Shown here one piece after another: positions 36,268 to 47,800 of a stretch of DNA of 64,000 nt. The notes beneath the pieces were generated by a model. That model was given only the letters and a program-made list of their open reading frames with translations, did no database searches and was not told the DNA's origin. Source of the stretch: Allolobophora icterica. Taxonomy: Eukaryota; Annelida; Clitellata; Crassiclitellata; Lumbricidae. Location: NCBI GenBank assembly GCA_963556255.1, contig OY744606.1:4359692-4423691 (forward strand). The letters run 5' to 3'. How positions within the stretch are numbered: position 1 is the first letter of the stretch; each line of letters begins with the position of its first letter. A program made the translations under genes and the position numbers.

Positions 36268-36398
36268 TTGCATGGTAGCCAATTGATTAGAGCCCTGGGC
36301 TTGTAACACGGAGGGTGTGGGTTTGAACATCCACTCGGGCAGTCGCTGTGTAGGGACCTTGAGCAACCGATGTGTCTTAAATATATGTCGCAAGTTCT
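36268..36398 (+). repeat. SINE-A (plus strand)
   Basis: TAGCCAATTGATTAGAGCCC head, GTGGGTTTGAACATCC B-box, CGCTGTGTAGGGACCTTGAG body. Confidence 0.75.
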
Positions 36399-36627
36399 TT
36401 CCCTAGTCAGGGTTATCAGAAAATCGTTTTCTGTACATTCTGTTTTTGTTTAATTGGAAACTGAGAAAGAGGCAGAGACAGAGTCAAGAACACTAGGATT
36501 ATGAGTAAAACAGGTTGATCAACAGTGATTGCTATGCCTATGTGCAGGCAGCTTTGACCTTATCATCACTTCATGCAGAAGTCATAGTTCAAGACGCGTA
36601 TAAGTTCAAATGTGTTATTTGGACCAG

Positions 36628-36888
36628 CAGGCCCGGCTCAAGACATTGGGCGGCCCTGGGCAAATCGGCAAATCGGCGGCCCTAAGCACAAAAAAAGTTG
36701 ATGACTTTTTTTAAGTCATTCACCTCTTTTAGCACAAAAAAAGTAGTTGATGACCTCATTTTCTTATAGTCATTCAAATCTTTTTAATAATAGTAAATAT
36801 TTTTTTCGAAAATTGGAAAATTGGCGGCCCCTAAAATTCGGCGGCCCTGGGCGGCTGCCCACTTGCCCATATGGACGAACCGGGCCTG
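36628..36888. mobile_element. hAT-type MITE with 8-bp duplication TGGACCAG
   Basis: Ends CAGGCCCGGCTC and GAACCGGGCCTG are inverted repeats. Perfect flanks TGGACCAG at 36620-36627 and 36889-36896. The interior repeats GGCGGCCCTGGGC. Confidence 0.85.
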
Positions 36889-36939
36889 TGGACCAGGTAA
36901 ATTTTAAGGACACTAGCTGACAGCGTGTTTTACTAGTAA

Positions 36940-37632
36940 TAATATAATAATAATAATCTGTCATTTCTATCGCGCCTAAACAAGATGAAAATCTTGCACA
37001 AAAGCGCATAGTACATGTTAGTACATTCTAGATATGTAGAATCCTTGGCTAGACATGTAACCGTGAGGCAAGGACCTTTTATATAGAATCCTTGCCCTGA
37101 GGTAGGCCTAAATTTTAGTTTAATATTAAGTCAAGGACATTTTATATTAATGAACGCATCTATGGAACGCGTACGGTCATAAAATGTACGAGCTAGAAGA
37201 AAAGAGGTATGCGCCATCGTCACAAGTTTACGCAGCTGAGAGGAGTCAAAGGCTGAACATCGCTGAGCGCAACGGTTATTGTTGACAGTATAACAATATT
37301 TCCGTGTGTGCTTCATGTTATTCTGTTGGATGACAGACATGTTGACGCCAACCTTACCTACTTCACATTGAACAGTTTATTTGAGGTTGGATTTAGTTAT
37401 AATATAGTGTTCAGTAATGCTGCGGCCAGGGGCGTCTATCCCCCTAAGTCATTGGAGCAACTTCCCCTCCTCCACTCCTCTTCCCCTTCCTTCCCTCACA
37501 AATGATGGCACACACACACTGTCAGATCCCCCTATTTCTAGGATGGAGCATCTGCTCCAAGATTTCTATTATGTAGACGCCACTGGCTGCGGCAGAATAA
37601 GATGATTAGCGTGGCCCTCTATCCCCCTCCCT
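36940..37632. other. Intergenic, nothing recognised
   Basis: No gene-like frame is seen. Confidence 0.35.
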
Positions 37633-37800
37633 TTAGTGGTTTGTTCGGTGCCTTGTAACCGGAGGGTCGCAGATTCGAATCTACCTCAAGCCGCTGCGAA
37701 GGGACCCATGCGCCATCGATGTTCTGTCGTATGGTATATAGTGTGCGCTTCTGAAATCTGTAAGGAGGACAATATTAAAATAAGTTGACTTGGGACTGGC
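37633..37800 (+). repeat. SINE-A variant (plus strand)
   Basis: GGTGCCTTGTAACCGGAGGG, TCGCAGATTCGAATCTACC, then CATCGATGTTCTGTCGTATG; same order as at 54143. Confidence 0.75.
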
Positions 37801-38539
37801 ACCACTCGAAAACAGCAGTGGCGGTGAAATGAGACTGGTATGTAAAAACACAAAAAACCAGAAAACCCACAAAATAGGCCCTAAATAAATTCTTATTCTT
37901 GTAGTTTATTTTAATAACACTGATTTAATACATTTTAATTTCGGAAATCGCAACTAAATTAAACCACAGTATAAATAATACACAGTACGTCGACTCCCGG
38001 CCGATGCAACAGTCGGAATGTGTGACCGACCGCCATTTTGAACACGAGCTCCTACACGTCGATACACCGGAACCCATCACATAAAATATTTTTCAAACGT
38101 TACAACAACGTCGAGGACTTCATTAGAATTAGCAATATTATTTTTAACCTTAATTTCAGCTTAAATCTATAATTCAGGAGCTCGGATTCAAAATGGCGTC
38201 ACCCCAAAAACTAGTCAACAGTTAGCATTGCGAGTCGACGTAAAGTGTAATTATTTATACTGTGATTAAACTGAGTTGGAACTCTTGCCATTTAAAAAAA
38301 TAATTTTTATTATCCGAAATCCGAAGATCTTAAAAGAAAAAAATCAAAACATCAAAAACCATAAAACCAAAGAAACCAAAACACCAAAAAACAAACTTTT
38401 CATTTTGAAATAATATAAAGTGGATTTTTGCATCTCTGCTTAAATCTCGCGTTTGGCACAGAGATGCACCAAATTACACCGATTAGCTCTATGCTGCCGC
38501 TTTAAGGAAGATCGCAGACTCCCAGTTAATGGATACTAA
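37801..38539. other. Intergenic upstream of RBL, AT-rich
   Basis: No gene is seen. A CGCCATTTTG word at about 38031 could be YY1-like; the function is unsupported. Confidence 0.35.
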
Positions 38540-38610
38540 AGCGCTGATTGGTTGAAGTTTGCCGCCACAGTTCCGGACTAAATAGATGTTTATTGTGGCC
38601 GCCATTGTTT
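38540..38610 (+). promoter_or_regulatory. RBL promoter: CCAAT box, E2F-type site, YY1-like site
   Basis: ATTGG (inverted CCAAT) at 38547-38551, TTTGCCGC at 38558-38565 (fits the E2F consensus TTTSSCGC) and GCCGCCATTG at 38599-38608 lie 80-140 bp before the start codon. No TATA box is seen. E2F control of the p107 promoter is known in mammals; its use here is inferred. Confidence 0.5.
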
Positions 38611-38687
38611 AAGGGTAGAATTTAGCGATTAACGGGACGAAAATAACGGTTCTGCGATTATAGGTCGGTGGGCCGGTCGGTCGTAAA

Positions 38688-38828
38688 ATGGTGTTATCGG
38701 AAGACGGCGACGATGGCCAAATTGAAACGCGTTTTGAGTCTCTGTGCATGGATCTTAACATGGACAGAAGCTCACAGGAAGAAGCCTGGCAGTCTTTCGA
38801 ACGTATTCGCACCAGCTATACTCTCGAG
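38688..38828 (+). CDS. RBL1: RBL exon 1
   Basis: ATG in good context (AAAATGG); ESLCMDLNMDRSSQEEAWQS ... SYTLE; donor CTCGAG|GTATAG, phase 0. Confidence 0.9.
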
Positions 38829-41800
38829 GTATAGGCCTAGTATATGTGTATGCAATATATCGTATAAATGGACATATAATTACGTGCATACGTGAACAGT
38901 TGTGCACGAATGTACGTGGATTCATGTCCATTTATGCGGTGTGTGATTTTATAAATTAATTTACAGATATGCAATACATGTTTATCATCGTCAACCATTA
39001 TGCGGGCCGTACACTTCTGTACGGCCAGCATAGTCGATTGGCATCTTCTCTTGAAATGGTCTTGACTTTTAATATATTTTGATGTTAATAATAGTTTTTG
39101 AAAATTAGGCATTGCTTTTCCAGTACCGTGGGAGGTGCTCATAGTAGTGCTGTATAAACTTTGATGTGCTTGAGTTGAATGTTGATAAACATTGTTGGTC
39201 AATCTCTGGATTTCTTTCCCGCTACAGCAGCGTGTCTCTCTGGTTGCAGTGATTACTGGTCTCTTGTGTTGTTTCATTATGGCAGCTGTAATGTATGTGT
39301 GGTGTAACAGCTAAACAATTTTTATAATGCTGTCTGTGTACTTCTCCACGGTGCTACTTGCTAGCCCAAATGATGTCATAGTTTATAGCCCAAATAATGT
39401 TGGACTTTGTAGCCCAAATGATTGTTATACTTTATAGCCCAAATGATGTTATAGTTTATAGCCCAAATGATGTCATAGTTTATAGCCCAAATGGCATCAT
39501 AATTTGTAGCCCAAACTGTTACAAATGATGCCAGAATTTAAGATCAGGATCATCTATAAGCAAATAATGCTCGAATGACGAGAAAAGTCACTACTGGTGA
39601 GCTCTTACACACACATAGAACCCAGCCAACCGAATCCCATCCAGGGTCTATGCTTGACAACGTGTTCAGAGTCATTACAATTACATACATGATGTTCTTT
39701 CATGACTACTTGACCGTTGTTTAACCAGCACTCTATGCCTCCGTAAGTTACTTAATTATGAGCTTAACTTCTGACATGATGCAGTTGCTGAAAGTTTACA
39801 ATAGTAAGCAAGAAATTTTTTTATTATTATTATTGGTGTGGTTTTGTTTTTTGTATGAAGATTTACAAAGCACAAATTAATATAACTAAATACATGGAAA
39901 GAACTAAATGCACTAAGTAGTAGCTCTGCTTAGTCAGGTGATGTGAAGAGGTAAATCTTTAATTTCTTCCTCAAGCTTTCGATAGAAAGTTCCGGACAAC
40001 GGAGTGCGTGGGTTGCACATTCCAGACCATTGGATGCACCGAATGTTCTACATATCATAGCGGCCTTTCCGGACCACACTAACTCTATAAGCAAAAGAGA
40101 AAATAAGAAACTGGATTTGAGTGAGAGAATGGTGCAGTAGTATGACAGACACGATTACTATTAATTAGTAACTTCTATAGCACCAAGCTATGTCGACCAA
40201 TGGCACACCAAAGTCAAGCCATAATCAGGTCAACATCCAGAAGGTCAGTCCGTTGGAACTGGGGGACAGCACATGGTGTACAGCTTTAAAACCACTGCTG
40301 TGCTATTGGTATCAGTTTGAATCCTTGGTAGCTCCAGGAGCATTGAGAAAATGGCAGTGTGGGGGCTGATTAAATTGCCCAGTGGCCACAGTAATGCTGG
40401 TGCTCCAGCATTAATCTAAAGACTTTTATCGTTCCGTTACCATAGTGACTAAGACACCAGTCAATGGTCGTTTTAGTGAAAAGCCAGGTCAGACCCCATT
40501 TGTCTACAACCATTTTGAAGCAGTTGCTGGTCAGTAGAAGATTGCAAGCATCGCTGTATACACACAAAACGCAGACGACATTGTCTTGTTGATGTTTTAC
40601 TTATTGGAATTCAGCGTGGATTCTGTAACGTGCTTTGACTATGATTTCGTTTCAATCAACCATTGATTATAATAAAGACACTATCGAGGTCGTTATGACT
40701 AGTTATTGGTAGCTGTACGAGACGGTGCTCTGAATTCTACCTGCTTGCCACATACGTGTTCAGCTTCGGAAGGCAAATGTTGCTGCAGGAAATTGCAACA
40801 ATGGTTGAATAATTCATAATCACCAGCCTGTGAAACTCAGTCGTGGCTTCTCTGGTGTTATTCCCTGGTGCTGGTCGATTGATTCTTAATGGTGTAACTT
40901 GATTGATTGCTCAGAGAATGGCTGTGAGCTGGCCTGCTGCAGAACATCCGTGACATCTCTGAACTTGAACCTCAGTCATTGCTTTCAGTACTGTGCTGAA
41001 ACGTCGTAATGCTGAATGTATAATTCGGATTCTGATACAACGTAATCTTTGTTTTTCTTTTTGTGTGACCTTGGTTACACGATGCATATTGATTATCATG
41101 CTGTGTTAATAGCCATCTTAATTGCTACTGTGTTAATAGTACAGTTTGGATTCGCTTACATGCCCTTGGCTTACATGCCATCCTGTTATCCCCCCCGAAG
41201 CTGTTGACTTAGTACGTCATATTGGTTAACGCGCCATACAGACACTGCATTGTAGCACTAGACACATATTGAATCTTTCAAGGAGTGCTCTTGAGTAGAT
41301 AACCTTGAAGGAGCGCTTTATAAAACCTCTGTAATAATAATAATAATGAAGGTAACATGCAAGATAATGAAATGAAGATAACATGCAATATAATGCTATG
41401 AAGGTAACTTGCAAGATAATGCAGTGAATGTAACATACATGCAAGATAATGCAATGAATGAAGGTAACATGCAAGATAATGCAATGAATGAAGGTAGTAT
41501 GCAAGATAATGCAATAAAGGTAACATGCAAGATAATGCTATGAAGGGAACGCAAGGAATGTAACACACAAGATAACGCAATGAATGTACAACGCAAGATG
41601 ATGTTATGAAGGTAACACACAAGATAATGCAATGAATGTAACATGGAAGAATGAAGGTTACATGCAAGATAATGCAATGAAGGTAACATGCAAGATAATG
41701 CTATGAAGGTAACACAATGAACGTAGCACACAAGATAACGCAATGAATGTAACATACAAGATAATGCAGTGGAGGTAACATGCAAGAAAATGCAATGAAG

Positions 41801-44800
41801 GTAACATGCAAGATAACACAATGAAGGTTGTTGCAAATCTTGACTCCACGTCTTTGGTCTTTGTCCAATGGTTTGTGATCTTTGAATTCGGTTTTGCTTA
41901 GAAGCGCCATCAGAATTTGAATAGCGCTATAGAAGTTTTCTCGATTAGATTAGATTGGTAACGGAGTTGACGGCAAATGGTGTTGATGTTGTGTAGGGTG
42001 ATGGTCTGCACTGGTTGGCTTGTGCTCTCTACGTCTCTTGTCGATCCAGCCTCGTACCAGCTGTTCACGGCCGCGACATGGTCGAAGGAAACTGCGTCTC
42101 GCTCACTCGTCTGCTTCGCTCGGCAAAGCTCAGGTTCGTGGATTATCTTAATGCATTCGTTCATTCATTCATTCAATCGGAGCGTTTATATAGCGCCTAT
42201 GCCAGATGACTAATAAGATGTGCCCCACCAACCACCCTGCCCAGACTTGGTGGAAAAGAACTGTTATGAAGTGTTTGTACAGAGAGAATCTGCATGCAGA
42301 ATCCCTGGCTAAGACTAGATGCATATCCAAATGGAGGGCATTGGAGGCCCTTTCCAGGTGGATCCAAAGGGAGGCCATTCCAGGTGGATCCAAAAAGGAG
42401 GCCCATTCCAGTTGGATCCAAAAGGGAGGCCCATTCCAGGTGGATCCAAAAGGGAAGCCCAATCCAGGTGGATCCAAAGGGAGGCCTATTCCAGGTCGAT
42501 GGCCGAACCAGTGAAAAAGCATGACACTGCTTTGTCGAGGTGAGTGCAAGGAGATAACTTGAGAGGCAGCCATGGGTTTGAAGTGTCAGCGACTTCATTT
42601 TCTTATCCTCGGCATATGAGAGAGGGTGGCCAGTCCTCTCCCTTGCCAGTCCATCTTCCCACCGACAGTGTACGATCAGTCTACTCATTATAGCTGAGTT
42701 GGTTAAGGGGTGCAGATGGAACAGAAATCTTTAAAAAATTTCTGCCTTTTATGGATGTAGTTATTGATGTATACAAGAAGAGCAGGTCGCTGCAGACAAC
42801 TGAGGTATACAATCCAGAAAGGCAGTTATGGATGTGAAGTGTTGGCAATTTCTTTTTCTCAGCCTTGGCATATGAAAGCAGGGTGCCATTGCTCTCAGTT
42901 GTTCTCTGGTCTTCCCACCGACAGCGTGCATTCAGTTTATGAATTCTAGCTAAATTTGCCAGAATATTATTACCTGAACAGAAGTTTTGAAATACCTTGT
43001 GTATAAATATCTAACATACAAGAGAAATCAACATATAAGATCTGCTAGATAATACTGATGATACAATTTGATTAATAACTGCTAGATAATACTGATGATA
43101 CAATTAAATTAATAACATTTTAAAACTCTGTTTTTCTTCTAGCCTGATAGAATTTTTCAAAAAGATGAAGAAATGGGCGGACATGGCGAGCCTTCCACAG
43201 AAATTTCGCGACAAAGTGGAACGGCTGGAGAGGAACTTTGCCGTTTCCACGGTGACGTTTAAGAAATTTCAACCAATTTTTCTCGACATATTTAAAAATC
43301 CAGCCGACGATCCTGTACGGGCTCCGAAGGGAAGGAAACACAAGTGAGATTTCATTCTCTGACTTGATCTTACAGGTAGTAAGATAGTGTAAGGTGCTAA
43401 CTTGGTTGAAAGTAACTTACAGACCTCAGATCTAAGCTAACCTCATGAATTATAGTGCCATTATCATAAGTCTTCAATTGTTCTTATGCTTTTGTTAAGT
43501 GCCAATATCTATGCATCGGAACACTTAATGTAGCTTATTTTTAAGTACCCATAACACCCTGTAGTACCTCACAAATGGCCAAGCATCACTTAATGGCACT
43601 GAGCAGTTGTGAGCAAAGGGCTTGCTCAAGGTCCCTACACAGTAACCAATTCATGGGAGAGTCAAACCCGTACTCGGTGTTACAAGGCGAGCGCTCTAAC
43701 CAGTCAGCTAGTATGTCTTATGGACTGATCTGCTGGATATTGACCTGATTATGGCTTGGTTTTGGCATGCCATTGGTTGATGCCTTGTGCATTAGACACC
43801 GGCGCAACAGAAGTTACTAATTACAATTACCATGCCGCACAGTAGCTATTGGTTGATGGTCATTCCAAATACGACTGTATTAAAAAATCCATCGGAGAAG
43901 CTCGGTTGAAATCCAACATGCCATGGAAAGCAGAAGACGTGGTGTTAACAGACGAGTCTTACATTTAACAATAATAATAATAATATTGAAAATTTCTAAG
44001 GCGCCGTAACACAGGGCGCTAATCGAGATAAGCCATAGTGTACAGAAAAGTCCTAGACGTGAATGACATGAAGAAACAGACGGAACTCGACAGTGAATTG
44101 CCGTGGCACTGCAAAGAAATGTGGCAGTTTATTATTATTCAGCCATACTGCCATAGGGCTAACATGATGCTGCCACTAGTTCAAAAACAAGACCTCCTAA
44201 GTGAGGAAGTAATCTTTTTTCAGCACAAGACAGGCACCTGCACTTAACAGGCAACTGTGCATGCACTGTCAATAGCACAATGACAAATAAAAACAATGAA
44301 ATGATGCCATAGATGTTATAACAGTTTTTAAAAGGACATTATTATGGAATCATCAACATGATTTGAACCATGAATGCATGGTCAAATTGTTTCACATTAC
44401 CATTCAGCAACCATGGCACTTGGTGATTGCCTTACTTTGATGTGGTACTGGTTGATATGGTACTAGTTGATGTGGTACTGGTACTCACTGGCCACTGTCC
44501 TTAGGCAAAACGAAACTGGAACTAGTATCACTTGATATATTCTGCTTTGCCAGCTGTAGGTCTATGAACTTTTGCTGAAGTTAATTCTAATTTTGTTTTT
44601 TGTGCATTTTTCCTTCTTCTTAGAAGACACACGATTGCCGCAAGAGAAGTGTTCAGCTTCTGCTGGACGATGTTCGTCCAGGTGAAAGGTCAGATCAGTA
44701 TTATGCCTGCTTACTTACTCAAACCAGTCAGATTTTGTCTCAGATTAAATCAGATTCACTGTTTAATTCTTGTGTCACGTGTAGTTTTTTTTTAGGAAAT

Positions 44801-47800
44801 GTGTTTACAGGGTTTGCTGTTTACTTTTTGTTCTCTAGGGAATTTTCCGGCAATCAGTGACGATCTAGTCAACTCCTATCACTTGCTTCTCTGCTGCATT
44901 GACTGGTGCTATGCCAACGCGTTGCTTAGCAACCGACGGGATCTGCTTAATCCCAGCTTTTCAGGTTTGCTTTCATTATTTTTTTTCGGTTGTTGATAGC
45001 TAACTTAAAATAGGCCTTGGAAGCCATAGGTGTGTGACTCTTTCGGTCACACACACAGCGAAGCAGATGAAGATAGAGGAATGAGTCACCATCTTGAGGT
45101 TTTCTAAAGGTGCTATATAAATGAGCAGATGGATACAGTGTTTCAATACACAATGACATAAATACATTGGACTTACTTCTATAATGACCTTGGGTGTTCC
45201 AGCTGAGTCACCCATGGAAAAGAGTGAGTTTGGCTATAGAATTATCACTTCGACCATACACTATCAGAAAGAAGACCAGGTTATGAGGGAGAGCTGACCT
45301 GCCTACATATGCTGAGGCCAAGAAAAGAACCTCGCTGCCACTTCATGCCCACAGCCACCTTTCAGTGTTATCATTAGGGACTGCTGATCTTCGCTTAGTA
45401 ATCAAAGTTATTAATCAGCACAATTTAATTGCTTTACTATTGAACGCATTGTAAAAATCTGCCTGATTTCTTTACATTTCATTCTCATTGCATTACATTC
45501 TAATCTAATGACTCCTACAGCGCCGTTATCATATATGGTCAAGGCATCGATGGATGGCCAGTTCCAATGAAATTATAGTCGAGGATCATAATTTTTGGCA
45601 TTGTGACAATTTTCTTTCTTCAGGGTTGCCTGAGAACTTTGCGTCTCGCGACTACAAGCCGCCGGCCGAGGTCCCGTGCATCATTAAGACTCTGTGCGAG
45701 GAACACCAGGGATTGCACCTCGAGGCAAAGGGAATCAAGGAGCACTGGTGGAAGCCGTACATCCGGAAGCTGTTCGACAAAAAGGTGGATTTATACTTAC
45801 CTGATTTTTCTAATTGCACAACTCGGTGATGTTATCAGTAGCACACTTGTTCTGTAGTTCAACGATTGTGGGTTCCATCCTGCTGAGTGAACTCCTTGTA
45901 ATGAGACTGGACGGTTGTCTCTTTCACCAGTGTTGTGTGGTGTCAGGCCAGGAATACCAGGATGCAAACAATGGCAGGCCCTGCGATGCGCTGGCTCCCA
46001 TGTCCAGGACTTTGGGATTCTTCCATTGCCTGGTCAAGAGTCGAAGAGCATCTCGCCTACATTTCACAGGGCATGCAGCCTTTACCTTCTGAATTTGCTG
46101 TTTAACTAAAGCAACACTAGCAACTTTTATCGATCACCAACACCGCTCCATAACGGTACTGTAGTTATTGTTTAAGATTTTAAAAACAGGGTAATCGTGA
46201 TCATTAACTCCAAATTTTTACGGCACTACTGTGAAGGCAAGCACAGGGCTCCAGCTTATTCACGAGCACTGCGTCGTGACAGAGATGTCCATTGAATATC
46301 CAAGTTCGGTTGCCAGAGAGAGGAGACAGAGGGCTGGTAAGGCAGGTTTTGTTAGAATGAGGTTGTTTGGAATTCGAAGGACACCCTTTCTTAGGGTATC
46401 ATGGGGCGGATCAGTGACAGACCAACTGTCCCACAAAGAATCCCAAATGCAGAGTAAGCACAGTTGAACCTACTGAGTTCTTTAGGCAGTGGCCGTGTTT
46501 TTTATGGGTTCTGAAAAGGCACTGCCAAAATGTTGTGCTTAGGGCAAATGTGCCGTTGATACAAGATCATCTTGCGATCTTCAAGAGGGTTTTTCCAGAG
46601 TTTTATTTCTTACTTGATTTCAATTGCAGATGCTTGTTGGCAAGACGGAGAATCTGATGGGTGTCTTGGAACTGACCAGCTTCGAGAAAAACAAGTAAGT
46701 AGCAGGGTGTCCACAGGCTACCGAAAACTACTTTTGAGTAGGCTGTGGGTTGACTGATTTCATGCTGCATGTTTCTGGTAACTAGTGCGAGTCCTTGGTA
46801 GTATTTGTCTTTGTCTGTCTGCATACAAGTATTTACATCTGTCTGTGTGTCTGAATAAGTCTCCATGTCTGTCTGTCTCTTTGTCTGTCTGTGTGTTGCT
46901 AAAATATGTGTTTTGCTTGAAGAAATTCTGGAAACTTAGGAAGATAATAATAATATATTCGTGCTTAGTGACAAGCTCACTGACATGCCGCAGTAAGTAA
47001 CAAATGACAGTACAATTATCAAGATCTTATAGAACACACGTCTTGGCAGCCTGTTAGGCGCCCACTCATTTTACTGCTCTCCTAAGGAGTGGAAGAGATG
47101 AGTAAATCCATGTTCCTAGTTGCTGACATGGTATTTGGTACTTGGTGACATAGTACTTGGTACACAGTTACAGGGTACTTCTTATATGCCAACATGGTAC
47201 TTCTGAAATAACAATCTTACACTGTATGGTTCCCAAGGAGCGCACGGTATAATTTAAGATATGTTGATATTAATGTGATTGGTTGGATTAATTTTGCAGC
47301 AAATCAATAAACAATGCTTACGACGAGTACGTGTTGAATGGAGGGGATTTTGACGAGCGAGTATTCCTCGGAGATGATGCGAACGAAGAAATCGGAACGC
47401 CAGCAAAGAACGGATCGTCGCTTGTCGGAGAAACTTCGGAAAGGTCGCAGGTCGCACGGAACCTTTGGCAGCATATGAACGAGGTAAGGAAAGATCTTCG
47501 TCGTTGTCTAACTTATTCCGCGACTGGTTTCTACAGTCGTTGTAGAGGTGTACCGATAGCCCTTTTTGCCGATTATGCAGATACCGCGTATAGCCGATTA
47601 TTGAAATCGCCGATACCACGTATGAGTCCGATTGTTTCATTACCGCCCAAAACTAGGCACATGACGTTGTATAAGGGTTATTAAGGAGTTTCCAGTCCTG
47701 TGTATAATAGGTCCTTGGTTTCTACGGTGCCTAGTAAGTAATGCAATGCTAAACATAAAGCAATAATAAGAAAGAAAACAGATATTTGTGCTAATTTTTC

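Noticed and set aside
41278..41850. Several minus-strand ORFs rich in Cys/His/Leu
   Set aside because: They lie entirely in the RBL intron 1 minisatellite.
42197..42688. 163-residue minus-strand ORF
   Set aside because: Spans the 27-bp minisatellite and a SINE-B fragment.
45814..46109. Two ~60-90-residue ORFs in RBL intron 6
   Set aside because: No start context, no homology, inside an intron with sound borders.
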